DNA of 64,000 bases, taken from positions 18,122,785 through 18,186,784 of the forward strand of contig NC_065552.1 in assembly GCF_022605725.1 (NCBI RefSeq). The letters run 5' to 3'. Shown here piece by piece: positions 27,651 to 35,830 of the stretch. Source of the stretch: Anthonomus grandis grandis (taxonomy: Eukaryota > Arthropoda > Insecta > Coleoptera > Curculionidae). A program made the translations under genes and the position numbers. Position 1 is the stretch's first letter; the number at the start of each line of letters is the position of its first letter. The notes under the pieces are model-generated. The model saw only the letters and a program-made list of their open reading frames with translations. It did no database searches and was not told the DNA's origin.

Positions 27651-28145
27651 TTGTAACGAAATTCGGGAACACACTTTTATTGTCAACGTCAAAAACACTA
27701 ACCTAACTCGCTTTGACTGTCGTTTAATTGTTTCCAAGGTAAAAACTGACTAAACAATTAAAACTGAATGAATTGTCACGAAGCGCGTCCTTTTTAAAAC
27801 CCGATGGAACAGTTTCGAAATATTTAGAATTATCTTCATTGTTTTTGCCCAAAGAGACCAATAATTTTAGGAGAATACTGACAGTCAAAGCAAGCAAGTA
27901 TACAAATTCTAGAAAATTAGAACTACAGGGATTTACAATAATATAACCTAAATAACCTAAATTGGGGCCAAAATGGGGCTCTCAAACAAGATGAACTACC
28001 TAAAAACTAAACACTATAGATGAAAATAATAAACCAAACGTAAGTAGAACCCTAAAGAAACCCTACGAATCAACTTTAACTACACAATACTAATAAAATT
28101 GTACAAAAACTAGCAGAATAATTAACGTATTTACATTTTCATAAT
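27651..28145 (-). repeat. 3' LTR of the Gypsy element
   Basis: On the plus strand it starts TTGTAACGAAATTCGGG and ends CATTTTCATAAT; on the element strand it begins ATTATGAAAATG and ends CCGAATTTCGTTACAA. Inverted ends are weak (ATTATGA against TTGTAAC). It matches the 5' LTR base for base in a line-by-line comparison. On the element strand a TATA-like TTTTAAAAAGG lies at 27,800-27,790 and AATAAA at 27,681-27,676, about 30 bases before the LTR end. R and U5 boundaries cannot be set from sequence alone. Confidence 0.95.
27676..27681 (-). promoter_or_regulatory. Candidate polyadenylation signal AATAAA in 3' LTR
   Basis: AATAAA on the element strand lies near the 3' end of the LTR, where it could direct cleavage of the retrotransposon transcript. 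The identical signal in the 5' LTR is at 33,256-33,261. Assignment rests on motif and position only. Confidence 0.5.
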
Positions 28146-28160
28146 ACTGCTCCCCTCTCA
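28146..28160 (-). promoter_or_regulatory. Polypurine tract of the Gypsy element
   Basis: On the element strand TTGAGAGGGGAGCAGT directly precedes the 3' LTR. A purine-rich run next to the 3' LTR is the usual plus-strand DNA primer in reverse transcription. It overlaps or abuts the pol stop codon at 28,158. Confidence 0.75.
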
Positions 28161-31100
28161 AGTTTGATCGTCCCGATCAAACATGGGACCACCTGAGTCA
28201 TGATAGGGCGCTAGCCGGACGATGTTTACAATTTTCATCTTCGCTGTCGGATGTCGCTGGATACGGTACACCACGTCGTTGATTCTGGTGACCACATTGA
28301 ATGGACCTTCCCAATCCTTCTGGAGCTTTGGTGACTTGCCCTTCGTCCTCCGTGGATTGTATAACCAGACTTTATCCCCAGGATTAAAACCGGTAGAATT
28401 TGCCTTTATGTCATAACGTGATTTCATTCTGTTACTTTCTAGATGAAGTTTATCCCGTGCTTGTTCGTGAACAATTTGTAAACGCTCTTGTAAATGGTCG
28501 ACGTACTCCTCCAGGGGTTCAGACTTATGGGGTCTTCCAGTAATAATGTCCAAAGGTAAACGAAGTTCATCACCGTAGACAACTTTTGCCGGGCTTTTTC
28601 CAGTTGACTTGTGGATAGAAGAACGATATGCCAATAGGAATGGTTGTATACAGGTATCCCAGTCGGTTTGCTTAGAGTTTACTACCATCCTTAAATAGGT
28701 TTCAAATGTGCGGTTAAATCTTTCAACCATTCCATCAGACTGAGGGTGTAGTGGGGTTGTACGGGTCTTATTGATTCCCAGCAACTGGCATACTTGTTGG
28801 AATATTTGTGACTCAAAGTTCCTTCCTTGGTCTGAATGTATCTCTCTGGGTACACCAAATCGACAAATCCAGTTCTGGAACAGCACTTCAGCTACTGTCG
28901 TTGCTTCTTGGTTTGGAATCGGATAAACCTCGGGCCACTTACTAAAGTAATCCATAGCAACAAGAGCATATCGGTTTCCGGAGCTACTAGTAGGAAAGGG
29001 TCCTGCTACGTCTATGGCAATTCGTTCAAAAGGTGCACCAACAAGATACTGCATCATCTTTCCTCTTGTCCGGGTTTTTGGGCCCTTGCTTGACGAACAC
29101 TGCTCACACTGTCGGCACCAGCGTTCAACATCTTGATGACTGTTCAGCCAGTAAAACCGTTCTCTCACTTTTGCCAAGGTCTTACTAACTCCAAAATGTC
29201 CTCCGCCGACACCACCATGAACAGCTTCAAGGACTTCCGGAATACGTTTTCGAGGAAGGACTGTCAGATATGTCTTTTCTTTTCCATCTACGCTCTCCCA
29301 GACTCTTTTTAATAATCCATCTTTTATAACCAATGAATTCCATTGAGACCAATAAGCTTTAAGTTCTGGAGATTTGTCAGAAATGTCTTTCCATTCTGGT
29401 TTTGAAATTTCTCGAGATTTCAGTTCGTAAATAAGACCAAATACTGGGTCATCACACTGATCTTGGATTAAACTAGCTACATCCCACTCTTTAGAACTGT
29501 GAAGGCCAATACGATTACAAGTAAATATCTCTGGATGCTGTTTTGATTCCTTTTTAAAACAATGTTGACATGTTTCAATACAGGGTCTTCTCGATAAAGC
29601 ATCGGCATTTTGGTGATATGCGCCTTTCCTATGTTCTATTGTAAAGTCATACTCTTGTAATCGTTGAAGCCACCTTGCTATTTGTCCTTCGGGGTTTTTA
29701 AACTGAAACAGCCATTTCAACGAAGCATGGTCGGTTCTAAGGATAAATCGTTGACCATACAAATATTTATGGAAATGTTCAATAGCTTTTACTGCTGACA
29801 ATAGCTCTCGTCTAGTGACACAATAGTTTCTTTCTGGTTTTGATAACGTTTTACTGAAATAAGCTATTACTTGCTCGCCATCTTCATATTTTTGTGATAG
29901 AACGGCCCCAATTCCAACATTACTCGCATCGGTATCCAAAATAAAAGTTTGTCCAGGAATCGGATATGTTAAAATTGGAGATGTGCATAGTGCTCTCTTT
30001 AACTGTTGAAATGCTTCTTCACAGTCTGTTGACCAACTAAATACCACTTTGTCCTCCGTGAGCTTATGTAGAGGCTTTGCAAGATTAGCGAAATTTCTTA
30101 CAAATCTTCTGTAATAGGTACAAAGGCCCAGAAAGCTTCTTAACTGGTGTTTGTCAGTGGGTCGTGGCCATTTTTCGATCGCCTCTACTTTATCTGGATC
30201 AGTCTTGACACCTTTTTCTGATATTACATGGCCAAGGTATCGAACTTCTTTTTGAAATAAGCAACATTTTTTAGGACTTAGCTTCAGGTTGGCCTCTCGC
30301 AGTTTAACAAATACCTTTTGAATATTCTTCAAATGATCTTCAAATGTTTTCCCCAGTATGATAACGTCATCCAGATAAACTAAACATGATTCCCAAGTCA
30401 TTCCACGTAAAACTGTGTCCATAAGTCTCTCAAAGGTAGCTGGAGCATTGCAGAGTCCAAAGGGCATTACTGTAAACTGCCAAAGTCCTGTTCCAGTCGA
30501 GAATGCGGTCTTTTCCTTATCTTCTGGGTGCATCTTTACCTGCCAGTATCCACTCTTTAGATCGAGTGTTGAGAACCATTGTGAAACTGATAGCGTGTCC
30601 AGGGTGTCGTCAATTCTTGGTAGGGGATAACTGTCTTTCTTGGTAATATCATTCAGTCGCCGATAGTCTACACAAAATCTAGTGGATCCATCCTTTTTCT
30701 TCACTAGCACAACTGGAGATGTCCAAGGACTCTGAGAAGGCTCTATCACTCCTTGTGTCCTCATTTCTTGAAGCATTGAGGAAACTTCTCCTTGTTTAGC
30801 TATCGGAATTCTTCGAGGTGCTTGTTTAATCGGAGCATTGTCTCCAGTGTTAATTCGATGCTGCACCAAATCAGTTCTTCCCAGGTCTTTATCGTGCAAG
30901 GAAAACACATCTTGATTTTCTTCAAGAAGACGTCGCAATTTACTACACTGGTCCATGGTTAAATTGGCAGAAGATTCTTCAAATAGGTTTTGTAAACATA
31001 CAGGAAAAGGTCTGTTTAAATAACGACTTCTATCAGCATTTTTCATGACTGCCACTACTTCAGAGCATACGCCAATGTTCTCTCCTTGTTTCAGGTGTTG

Positions 31101-31808
31101 ATCATATCCTTTTAAATTTACCATTCGAACTAAAATAGTAGATTTCTTCTGCGTAGTTAACGTCTTGGCTGGAAAAATTCCTTGACCATATAGTTTGCAT
31201 TTTTCCATGGGCTCAATCAAAACAGTTTCTCCCTCTTTTCCTCCAGTTGTAGCATAAACCACCACCTCTGAATTTCCTGGTATAGTAACATCCTTGAATA
31301 ACTTAACGACTCTGGTATTTATTTTATCTTCATATAGGTGGTGCATAAAAATCTCTTCATTTCTCGTCGTCAATATCCGGTTATATACATCCATTTTAAA
31401 CTGCTGAGCATTCATAACATCTAATCCTAATATGACATCATCCATGATTTCTGCCACTAGTACTGGCTGTTGGAATGTTGTTAAGCCAATGGTGACTGTA
31501 GCTTCGTGCAATCCAAGAATCGGGATCCTTTTTCCATTTGCAGACTCCAGAATTAAATTGGGTGGTGCTGAGAGCCTACAGTGTGCTACGATGTTCGGCT
31601 TCACGATAGTATGACTTGATCCTGTATCCACTACCATCTCACATTCACGGCCGCATATTTTTCCCGGTACTACCAAGCTCTCTCCAGGATGTGGCAGCCG
31701 GTTTAGTCTTATACGTGGGGCTTGGTAGCACCCAGCCAGCTTGCGCCCCATAAAGCTGACTAGTTGAAGTTTTCCTGGTTCCTTGGATCTCTTAAAGGCT
31801 TGGGGCAT
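28158..31808 (-). CDS. pol: Gypsy Pol polyprotein: protease, reverse transcriptase, RNase H, integrase
   Basis: The open frame has 1,216 codons. The aspartic protease has DTGSS at residues 61-65 and the flap-side ILGLDV at about 126-131. RT spans about 340-530 with LDLKSGYWQV (Asp416) and YLDD (478-481). RNase H spans about 615-740 with TDAS (Asp627), Glu668, Asp693 and NADALSR (Asp736). The integrase zinc finger uses His864, His871, Cys901 and Cys904. The catalytic triad is Asp933, Asp993 and Glu1029 (D-x35-E). A GPF motif (1168-1170) marks the GPY/F module. No domain is missing and no stop interrupts it. The frame is -1 relative to gag and overlaps its end by 49 bp. An in-frame TAA lies 6 nt upstream of the ATG, so Pol is made either by -1 frameshift within the overlap or by initiation at this ATG. 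Closest subfamily is not assigned. Confidence 0.96.
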   Translation of the reverse strand: MPQAFKRSKEPGKLQLVSFMGRKLAGCYQAPRIRLNRLPHPGESLVVPGKICGRECEMVVDTGSSHTIVKPNIVAHCRLSAPPNLILESANGKRIPILGLHEATVTIGLTTFQQPVLVAEIMDDVILGLDVMNAQQFKMDVYNRILTTRNEEIFMHHLYEDKINTRVVKLFKDVTIPGNSEVVVYATTGGKEGETVLIEPMEKCKLYGQGIFPAKTLTTQKKSTILVRMVNLKGYDQHLKQGENIGVCSEVVAVMKNADRSRYLNRPFPVCLQNLFEESSANLTMDQCSKLRRLLEENQDVFSLHDKDLGRTDLVQHRINTGDNAPIKQAPRRIPIAKQGEVSSMLQEMRTQGVIEPSQSPWTSPVVLVKKKDGSTRFCVDYRRLNDITKKDSYPLPRIDDTLDTLSVSQWFSTLDLKSGYWQVKMHPEDKEKTAFSTGTGLWQFTVMPFGLCNAPATFERLMDTVLRGMTWESCLVYLDDVIILGKTFEDHLKNIQKVFVKLREANLKLSPKKCCLFQKEVRYLGHVISEKGVKTDPDKVEAIEKWPRPTDKHQLRSFLGLCTYYRRFVRNFANLAKPLHKLTEDKVVFSWSTDCEEAFQQLKRALCTSPILTYPIPGQTFILDTDASNVGIGAVLSQKYEDGEQVIAYFSKTLSKPERNYCVTRRELLSAVKAIEHFHKYLYGQRFILRTDHASLKWLFQFKNPEGQIARWLQRLQEYDFTIEHRKGAYHQNADALSRRPCIETCQHCFKKESKQHPEIFTCNRIGLHSSKEWDVASLIQDQCDDPVFGLIYELKSREISKPEWKDISDKSPELKAYWSQWNSLVIKDGLLKRVWESVDGKEKTYLTVLPRKRIPEVLEAVHGGVGGGHFGVSKTLAKVRERFYWLNSHQDVERWCRQCEQCSSSKGPKTRTRGKMMQYLVGAPFERIAIDVAGPFPTSSSGNRYALVAMDYFSKWPEVYPIPNQEATTVAEVLFQNWICRFGVPREIHSDQGRNFESQIFQQVCQLLGINKTRTTPLHPQSDGMVERFNRTFETYLRMVVNSKQTDWDTCIQPFLLAYRSSIHKSTGKSPAKVVYGDELRLPLDIITGRPHKSEPLEEYVDHLQERLQIVHEQARDKLHLESNRMKSRYDIKANSTGFNPGDKVWLYNPRRTKGKSPKLQKDWEGPFNVVTRINDVVYRIQRHPTAKMKIVNIVRLAPYHDSGGPMFDRDDQT

Positions 31809-31814
31809 TGACGT
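31760..31814 (-). promoter_or_regulatory. gag-pol overlap: window for -1 frameshift
   Basis: Pol is open from just after the TAA at 31,815-31,817, and gag ends with TAG at 31,760-31,762, so any -1 shift must occur in these 55 nt. In the gag frame I see no canonical X XXY YYZ heptamer. The nearest candidates are CCC AAG and GAA AAC, both of which need a mismatch. Gag-Pol fusion by -1 frameshift is usual for the family; the pol ATG at 31,808 leaves re-initiation as an alternative. Confidence 0.55.
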
Positions 31815-33187
31815 TTAAGGTGCCCCTCCTCATTGCAATTCCAGCATTGCAATGGTCTTTTAGGTTTCCTCGCTAATAATGATTCAAGCTTCTTTAGGCG
31901 GTCTTCGAGATCCCTTTCCGAAGTTCTGATTTGTCTTATTCGTGTCTGCCTTCTAGTTGCTTGAAAAGCTGCCTCATACTCTAGTCCATGGGCCAAAGCT
32001 TCTGATATACTTTTATGATGAGCCATCCTTAGAGCGTGGTTAGTATCTGGATCTCGAACTCCGTCAATAAAACAATTTATAGAAATTTGTTCTCGGAACT
32101 CTGTTGGGGCTGAAGGGTAAGCCAGATTTACTAATCGAGCAACATCGGCCTCAAACTGTTGGAGTCCTTCCTCGGGTTGTTGTCTTCTAGATTTCAATTG
32201 AGCCTGGTACACTTGTTGTAGATGGGCTTCACCGTATCTCATCTCTAAGGTACGCACCAGTACGTCGAAATTGAGCTGATCCTCAGATGGCACCATTCTT
32301 AATATTTCTGTAGCTTCTCCTCTAAGGCTTAGCTTAAGATTGATTGCCTTTTCTTCGTTATCCCAGCGATTTCCCCTAGCAGCGGCCTCAAATTGATTCA
32401 AATAGGTACTCCAAGCTTCTTTGCCGTCGAATTTTGGTGGCTTTACTTTCATCATTGTTTGCATTCCAGGATCGGGATGAAGAGGAGTCCGTTTTACCTT
32501 CATCTCTAGTTCTTGGATCTTTTTTTGTACTTGCCCCAATTCTTCTTCTACTGTTGCTTCAAAGTTAGTCATTAATTGTTTCTGATTCTTCTCCAGATCT
32601 TCTTTAAGTTGTAAAACTCGTTCCTCTTGTTTTCTGTCTCGTTCCTCCTGCTCCTTTTTAAGATTATTTTTTAAATTAAGTAAGTCATCTTTCATGGTTC
32701 GAATCAGGTCTTCATTTTCTTTCTTTAGGTCATCTTTCATGGTCTTTATCAGGTCTTCATTTTCCTTCTTCAGGTCAGATTTAATTGTCTTTAGTAAATC
32801 TTCCTGTTTCTTGTCTCGCTCTTCTTGTTTGCGGTCTCGTTCTTCTTGTTCTTCCTTCAGTTTACGGTCTCGTTCTTCTTGTTCTACCTTCTGTTTACGG
32901 TCTCGTTCTTCTTGTTCTTTCTTCTGTTTACGGTCTCGTTCTTCTTGTTCTTCCTTCTGTTTACGGTCTCGTTGTTCTTGTTCTTCCTTCTGTTTACGGT
33001 CTCGTTCTTCTTGTTTGCGGTCTCGTTCTTCTTGTTCTTCCTTCTGTTTACGGTCTCGTTGTTCTTGTTCTTCCTTCTGTTTACGGTCTCGTTCCTCTTT
33101 TTCTACTTTTTGCTCGTCAAACTTCCTTAATAGCAGCTCCATCAATTTCTCGGTCTCCATCTTGGCCTGACTTCTTGTTAAAGGCAT
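31760..33187 (-). CDS. gag: Gypsy Gag with expanded coiled coil and zinc knuckle
   Basis: The open frame has 475 codons and begins MPLTRSQAK 43 nt after the 5' LTR, the first ATG on the transcript after the primer-binding site. Residues about 28-232 are an almost uninterrupted charged coiled coil built from EERDRKQKEEQ-type 11-residue repeats and then KKENEDLIKTMKDDL repeats. Residues about 248-405 form the retrotransposon Gag core, recognisable from PPKFDGKEAWSTYLNQFE and the WDNEEKA..L..LRGEA pattern. A CCHC zinc knuckle, CX2CX4HX4C, is at Cys448, Cys451, His456 and Cys461. Gag packages the RNA into cytoplasmic particles. The coiled coil is unusually long for this family and comes from tandem repetition in the DNA. 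Confidence 0.94.
   Translation of the reverse strand: MPLTRSQAKMETEKLMELLLRKFDEQKVEKEERDRKQKEEQEQRDRKQKEEQEERDRKQEERDRKQKEEQEQRDRKQKEEQEERDRKQKKEQEERDRKQKVEQEERDRKLKEEQEERDRKQEERDKKQEDLLKTIKSDLKKENEDLIKTMKDDLKKENEDLIRTMKDDLLNLKNNLKKEQEERDRKQEERVLQLKEDLEKNQKQLMTNFEATVEEELGQVQKKIQELEMKVKRTPLHPDPGMQTMMKVKPPKFDGKEAWSTYLNQFEAAARGNRWDNEEKAINLKLSLRGEATEILRMVPSEDQLNFDVLVRTLEMRYGEAHLQQVYQAQLKSRRQQPEEGLQQFEADVARLVNLAYPSAPTEFREQISINCFIDGVRDPDTNHALRMAHHKSISEALAHGLEYEAAFQATRRQTRIRQIRTSERDLEDRLKKLESLLARKPKRPLQCWNCNEEGHLKRQCPKPLRDPRNQENFN
32832..33106 (-). repeat. In-frame 33-bp minisatellite inside gag
   Basis: On the plus strand the unit begins CGGTCTCGTTCTTCTTG and is followed by TTCTTCCTTCTGTTTA. About eight 33-bp units and two shortened 21-bp units are visible with few substitutions. 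Every unit length is a multiple of three, so the frame is kept and each 33-bp unit adds 11 residues of coiled coil. The coding strand is nearly pure purine, and the plus strand shows long spurious open frames as a by-product. Confidence 0.9.
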
Positions 33188-33216
33188 CCACTAAAATGAG
33201 CTTCCAAATATCCTTT

Positions 33217-33229
33217 ACTTCTGACACCA
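33217..33229 (-). promoter_or_regulatory. Primer-binding site, tRNA-Leu-like
   Basis: TGGTGTCAGAAGT on the element strand lies one base after the 5' LTR. It is complementary to a tRNA 3' end ACTTCTGACA plus CCA, which from memory is that of tRNA-Leu(CAA). The match covers 13 nt and then stops (AAAGG). It primes minus-strand DNA synthesis. Confidence 0.75.
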
Positions 33230-33230
33230 A

Positions 33231-33725
33231 TTGTAACGAAATTCGGGAACACACTTTTATTGTCAACGTCAAAAACACTAACCTAACTCGCTTTGACTGT
33301 CGTTTAATTGTTTCCAAGGTAAAAACTGACTAAACAATTAAAACTGAATGAATTGTCACGAAGCGCGTCCTTTTTAAAACCCGATGGAACAGTTTCGAAA
33401 TATTTAGAATTATCTTCATTGTTTTTGCCCAAAGAGACCAATAATTTTAGGAGAATACTGACAGTCAAAGCAAGCAAGTATACAAATTCTAGAAAATTAG
33501 AACTACAGGGATTTACAATAATATAACCTAAATAACCTAAATTGGGGCCAAAATGGGGCTCTCAAACAAGATGAACTACCTAAAAACTAAACACTATAGA
33601 TGAAAATAATAAACCAAACGTAAGTAGAACCCTAAAGAAACCCTACGAATCAACTTTAACTACACAATACTAATAAAATTGTACAAAAACTAGCAGAATA
33701 ATTAACGTATTTACATTTTCATAAT
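33231..33725 (-). repeat. 5' LTR of the Gypsy element (promoter)
   Basis: It is identical to the 3' LTR at a constant offset of 5,580 bp. It should carry the promoter for the gag-pol RNA; a TATA-like TTTTAAAAAGG occurs on the element strand at 33,380-33,370 and AATAAA at 33,261-33,256. The right end is ATTTTCATAAT followed by the target duplication. Confidence 0.95.
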
Positions 33726-33729
33726 AATA
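33726..33729. repeat. Target-site duplication AATA, right copy
   Basis: AATA is followed by TAATTTACAGTACATC, the continuation of the satellite that was cut at 27,650. It matches the empty-site paralog at 38,646 onward. Confidence 0.85.
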
Positions 33730-35469
33730 TAATTTACAGTACATCAAATGAACTTTAAAAATTAAATTGGAAACAAATCGGACAATGCAATAATTTACAG
33801 GAAAAATTTACAGTACATCAAATAAACTTCAAAAATTAAATTGGAATCAAATCGGACAATGCAATAATGATTAATTGTTCTATTTTCTTAACCGTGGTTA
33901 TGTCCAAAACTTAAAAAGGATCATTTGAGTCATCTTGCATAACCTAAATATTAATTTTAAGAAAATTTGAATAATAGATAACCGTAATTGAGTCAGATAT
34001 GACTATTTTTTTTAAACACAATACAACAAAATATTTTTAAAAATCATTTAGGGTTAATCAAATTATATAAAAAAATTAAATTAAAATTAAAACGGAACAG
34101 TCTTTAACGCCATCAGTTATTATATTTTCTTAATTCTGGTTGTGTTCAAACCGTAAAAAACATCATTTGGCTATCTTGTATATGCGAAATAATAAATGTA
34201 AATTATATTCGAATAATAAAAAACAGTAATAGAGTGAGATATAATTATTTTTTTAAAAAACAATTCATAAGAAAAATTTTAAAAATAATTTACAGTTCAT
34301 CAAATGAACTTCAAAGATTAAATTGAAATCAAATTGGACAATGCTATAATGATTAATTGTTCTATTTTCTTAACCCTGGTTATGTCCAAAACCTAAAAAG
34401 GATCATTTGGGTCATCTTGTATTACCCAAATATTAATTTTGAAATAAATTTGAATAAAAGATAACCATAATAGAGTGAGATATGACTATTTTTTTTAAAC
34501 ACAATCCATCAAAATATTTTTAAAAATCATTTAGGGTTAATCAAATTATATCTAAAAATTAAATCGGAACAATCGCCAACGCTATTAGTTATTATATTTT
34601 CTTTACTCTGGTTGTGTTCAAACCGTAAAAAACATCATTTGGCTATCTCGTATATGCGAAATAGTAAACATAAATTATATTCGAATAATAGATAACAGTA
34701 ATAGTGTGAAATATGATTATTTTTTTTAAAAACAATACATCAGAAAAATTTTAAAAATAATTTACAGTATATTAAATGAACATCAAAAATTAAATTTAAA
34801 TAATAGATAACCGTAATTGGGTGAGATATGACTATTTTTTTTAAACACAATCCATCAAAATATTTTTAAAAATCATTTAGGGTTAATCAAATTATATCTA
34901 AAAATTGAATTAAAATTAAATCGGAACAATCGCCAACGCTATTAGTTATTATATTGTCTTAACTCTGGTTGTGTTCAAACCGTAAAAAACATCATTTGGC
35001 TATCTCGTATATGCGAAATAGTAAATGTAAATTATATTCGAATAATAGATAACAGTAATAGTGTGAAATATGATTATTTTTTTTAAAAACAATACATCAG
35101 AAAAATTTTAAAAATAATTTACAGTATATTAAATGAACATTAAAAATTACATTGGAGTCAAATCGGACAATGCTAAAATGATTTATAGTTCTACTTTCTT
35201 AACCCTGGTTATGTCCAAAACTTAAAAAGGATCATTTGAGTCATCTTGTATAACCTAAATATTAATTTTAAAATAAATTTGATTAATAGATAACCGTAAT
35301 TGAGTGAGATAAGACTATTTTTTTAAAACACAATATATCAAAATATTTTTAAAAATCATTTAGGGTTAATGAAATTATATCTAAAAATTAATATAAAATC
35401 AAATCGGAACAATCGCCAACGCCATTAGTTATTACATTTTCTTAACTCTGGTTGTGTTCAAACCGTAAA

Positions 35470-35830
35470 AAACATCATTGATGAGATATGACTATTTTTT
35501 TAAAACATAATACATAAAACTATTTTTAAAAATCATTTAGGGTTAATCAAATTATATCTAAAAATTGAATTAAAATTTAATCGGAACAATCGCCAACGCT
35601 ATTAGTTATTACATTTTCTAAACTTTGGTTGTGTTCAAACCGCAAAAAACATCATTTGACTAAAAATTAAATTTAAATCATATCGGAACAATGAGCAACA
35701 ATATAGGTAGTAGTAATCGATTTTCTTTATTCTGGTTATGTCCAAAACTTAAAAAGGATCATTTGGGTCATCGTGTGTAAACTAAATATGAATTTTAAAA
35801 AATATTTGAATAATTGATAACCGTAATTGA
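35470..35830. repeat. Rearranged and diverged satellite monomers
   Basis: At about 35,480 an A monomer breaks off inside AACATCATT and continues directly at GATGAGATATGACT of another A, with loss of the rest of A and a whole B. From about 35,660 to 35,760 the sequence (CATATCGGAACAATGAGC, then AATATAGGTAGTAGTAATCG) is far from either consensus before ordinary B sequence resumes at CTGGTTATGTCC. This looks like an old unhomogenised monomer caught at a rearrangement. Confidence 0.7.

Larger units (their letters stand above)
27651..33725 (-). mobile_element. Complete Ty3/Gypsy LTR retrotransposon, 6,075 bp
   Basis: On the minus strand the order is 5' LTR (33,725-33,231), primer-binding site, gag, pol (protease, RT, RNase H, integrase), polypurine tract and 3' LTR. 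Protease-RT-RNase H-integrase is the Ty3/Gypsy (Metaviridae) order. Both LTRs read identically over 495 bp, gag and pol are uninterrupted, and a 4-bp target duplication flanks the element, so insertion was recent. There is no third open frame between pol and the 3' LTR, hence no envelope gene, and no chromodomain after integrase. Comparison with the empty-site satellite paralog gives a 6,079-bp difference, which equals the element plus TSD. Confidence 0.96.

Noticed and set aside
27940..27960. 13-bp match TATAACCTAAATA between LTR and satellite B monomer
   Set aside because: Both sequences are A+T-rich and flanks do not match; shared ancestry is not supported.
28140..28200. Envelope gene or chromodomain after integrase
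   Set aside because: Pol runs to within about 12 bp of the 3' LTR, leaving no room for env; the tail after GPF has no chromodomain pattern.
28222..31614. Short plus-strand open frames of 60-85 codons inside the Gypsy element
   Set aside because: They lie antisense to pol with no recognisable domain, while pol is continuous and has all catalytic motifs.
33117..33317. 66-codon minus-strand frame across the LTR edge and gag start
   Set aside because: It spans LTR, primer-binding site and the gag start in another frame; no family resemblance and no independent support.
32694..33333. Plus-strand open frames of 158, 182 and 101 codons
   Set aside because: They are antisense shadows of the gag minisatellite; low-complexity Ser/Arg, Leu/Val and Phe/Leu strings reflect the pyrimidine-rich strand.
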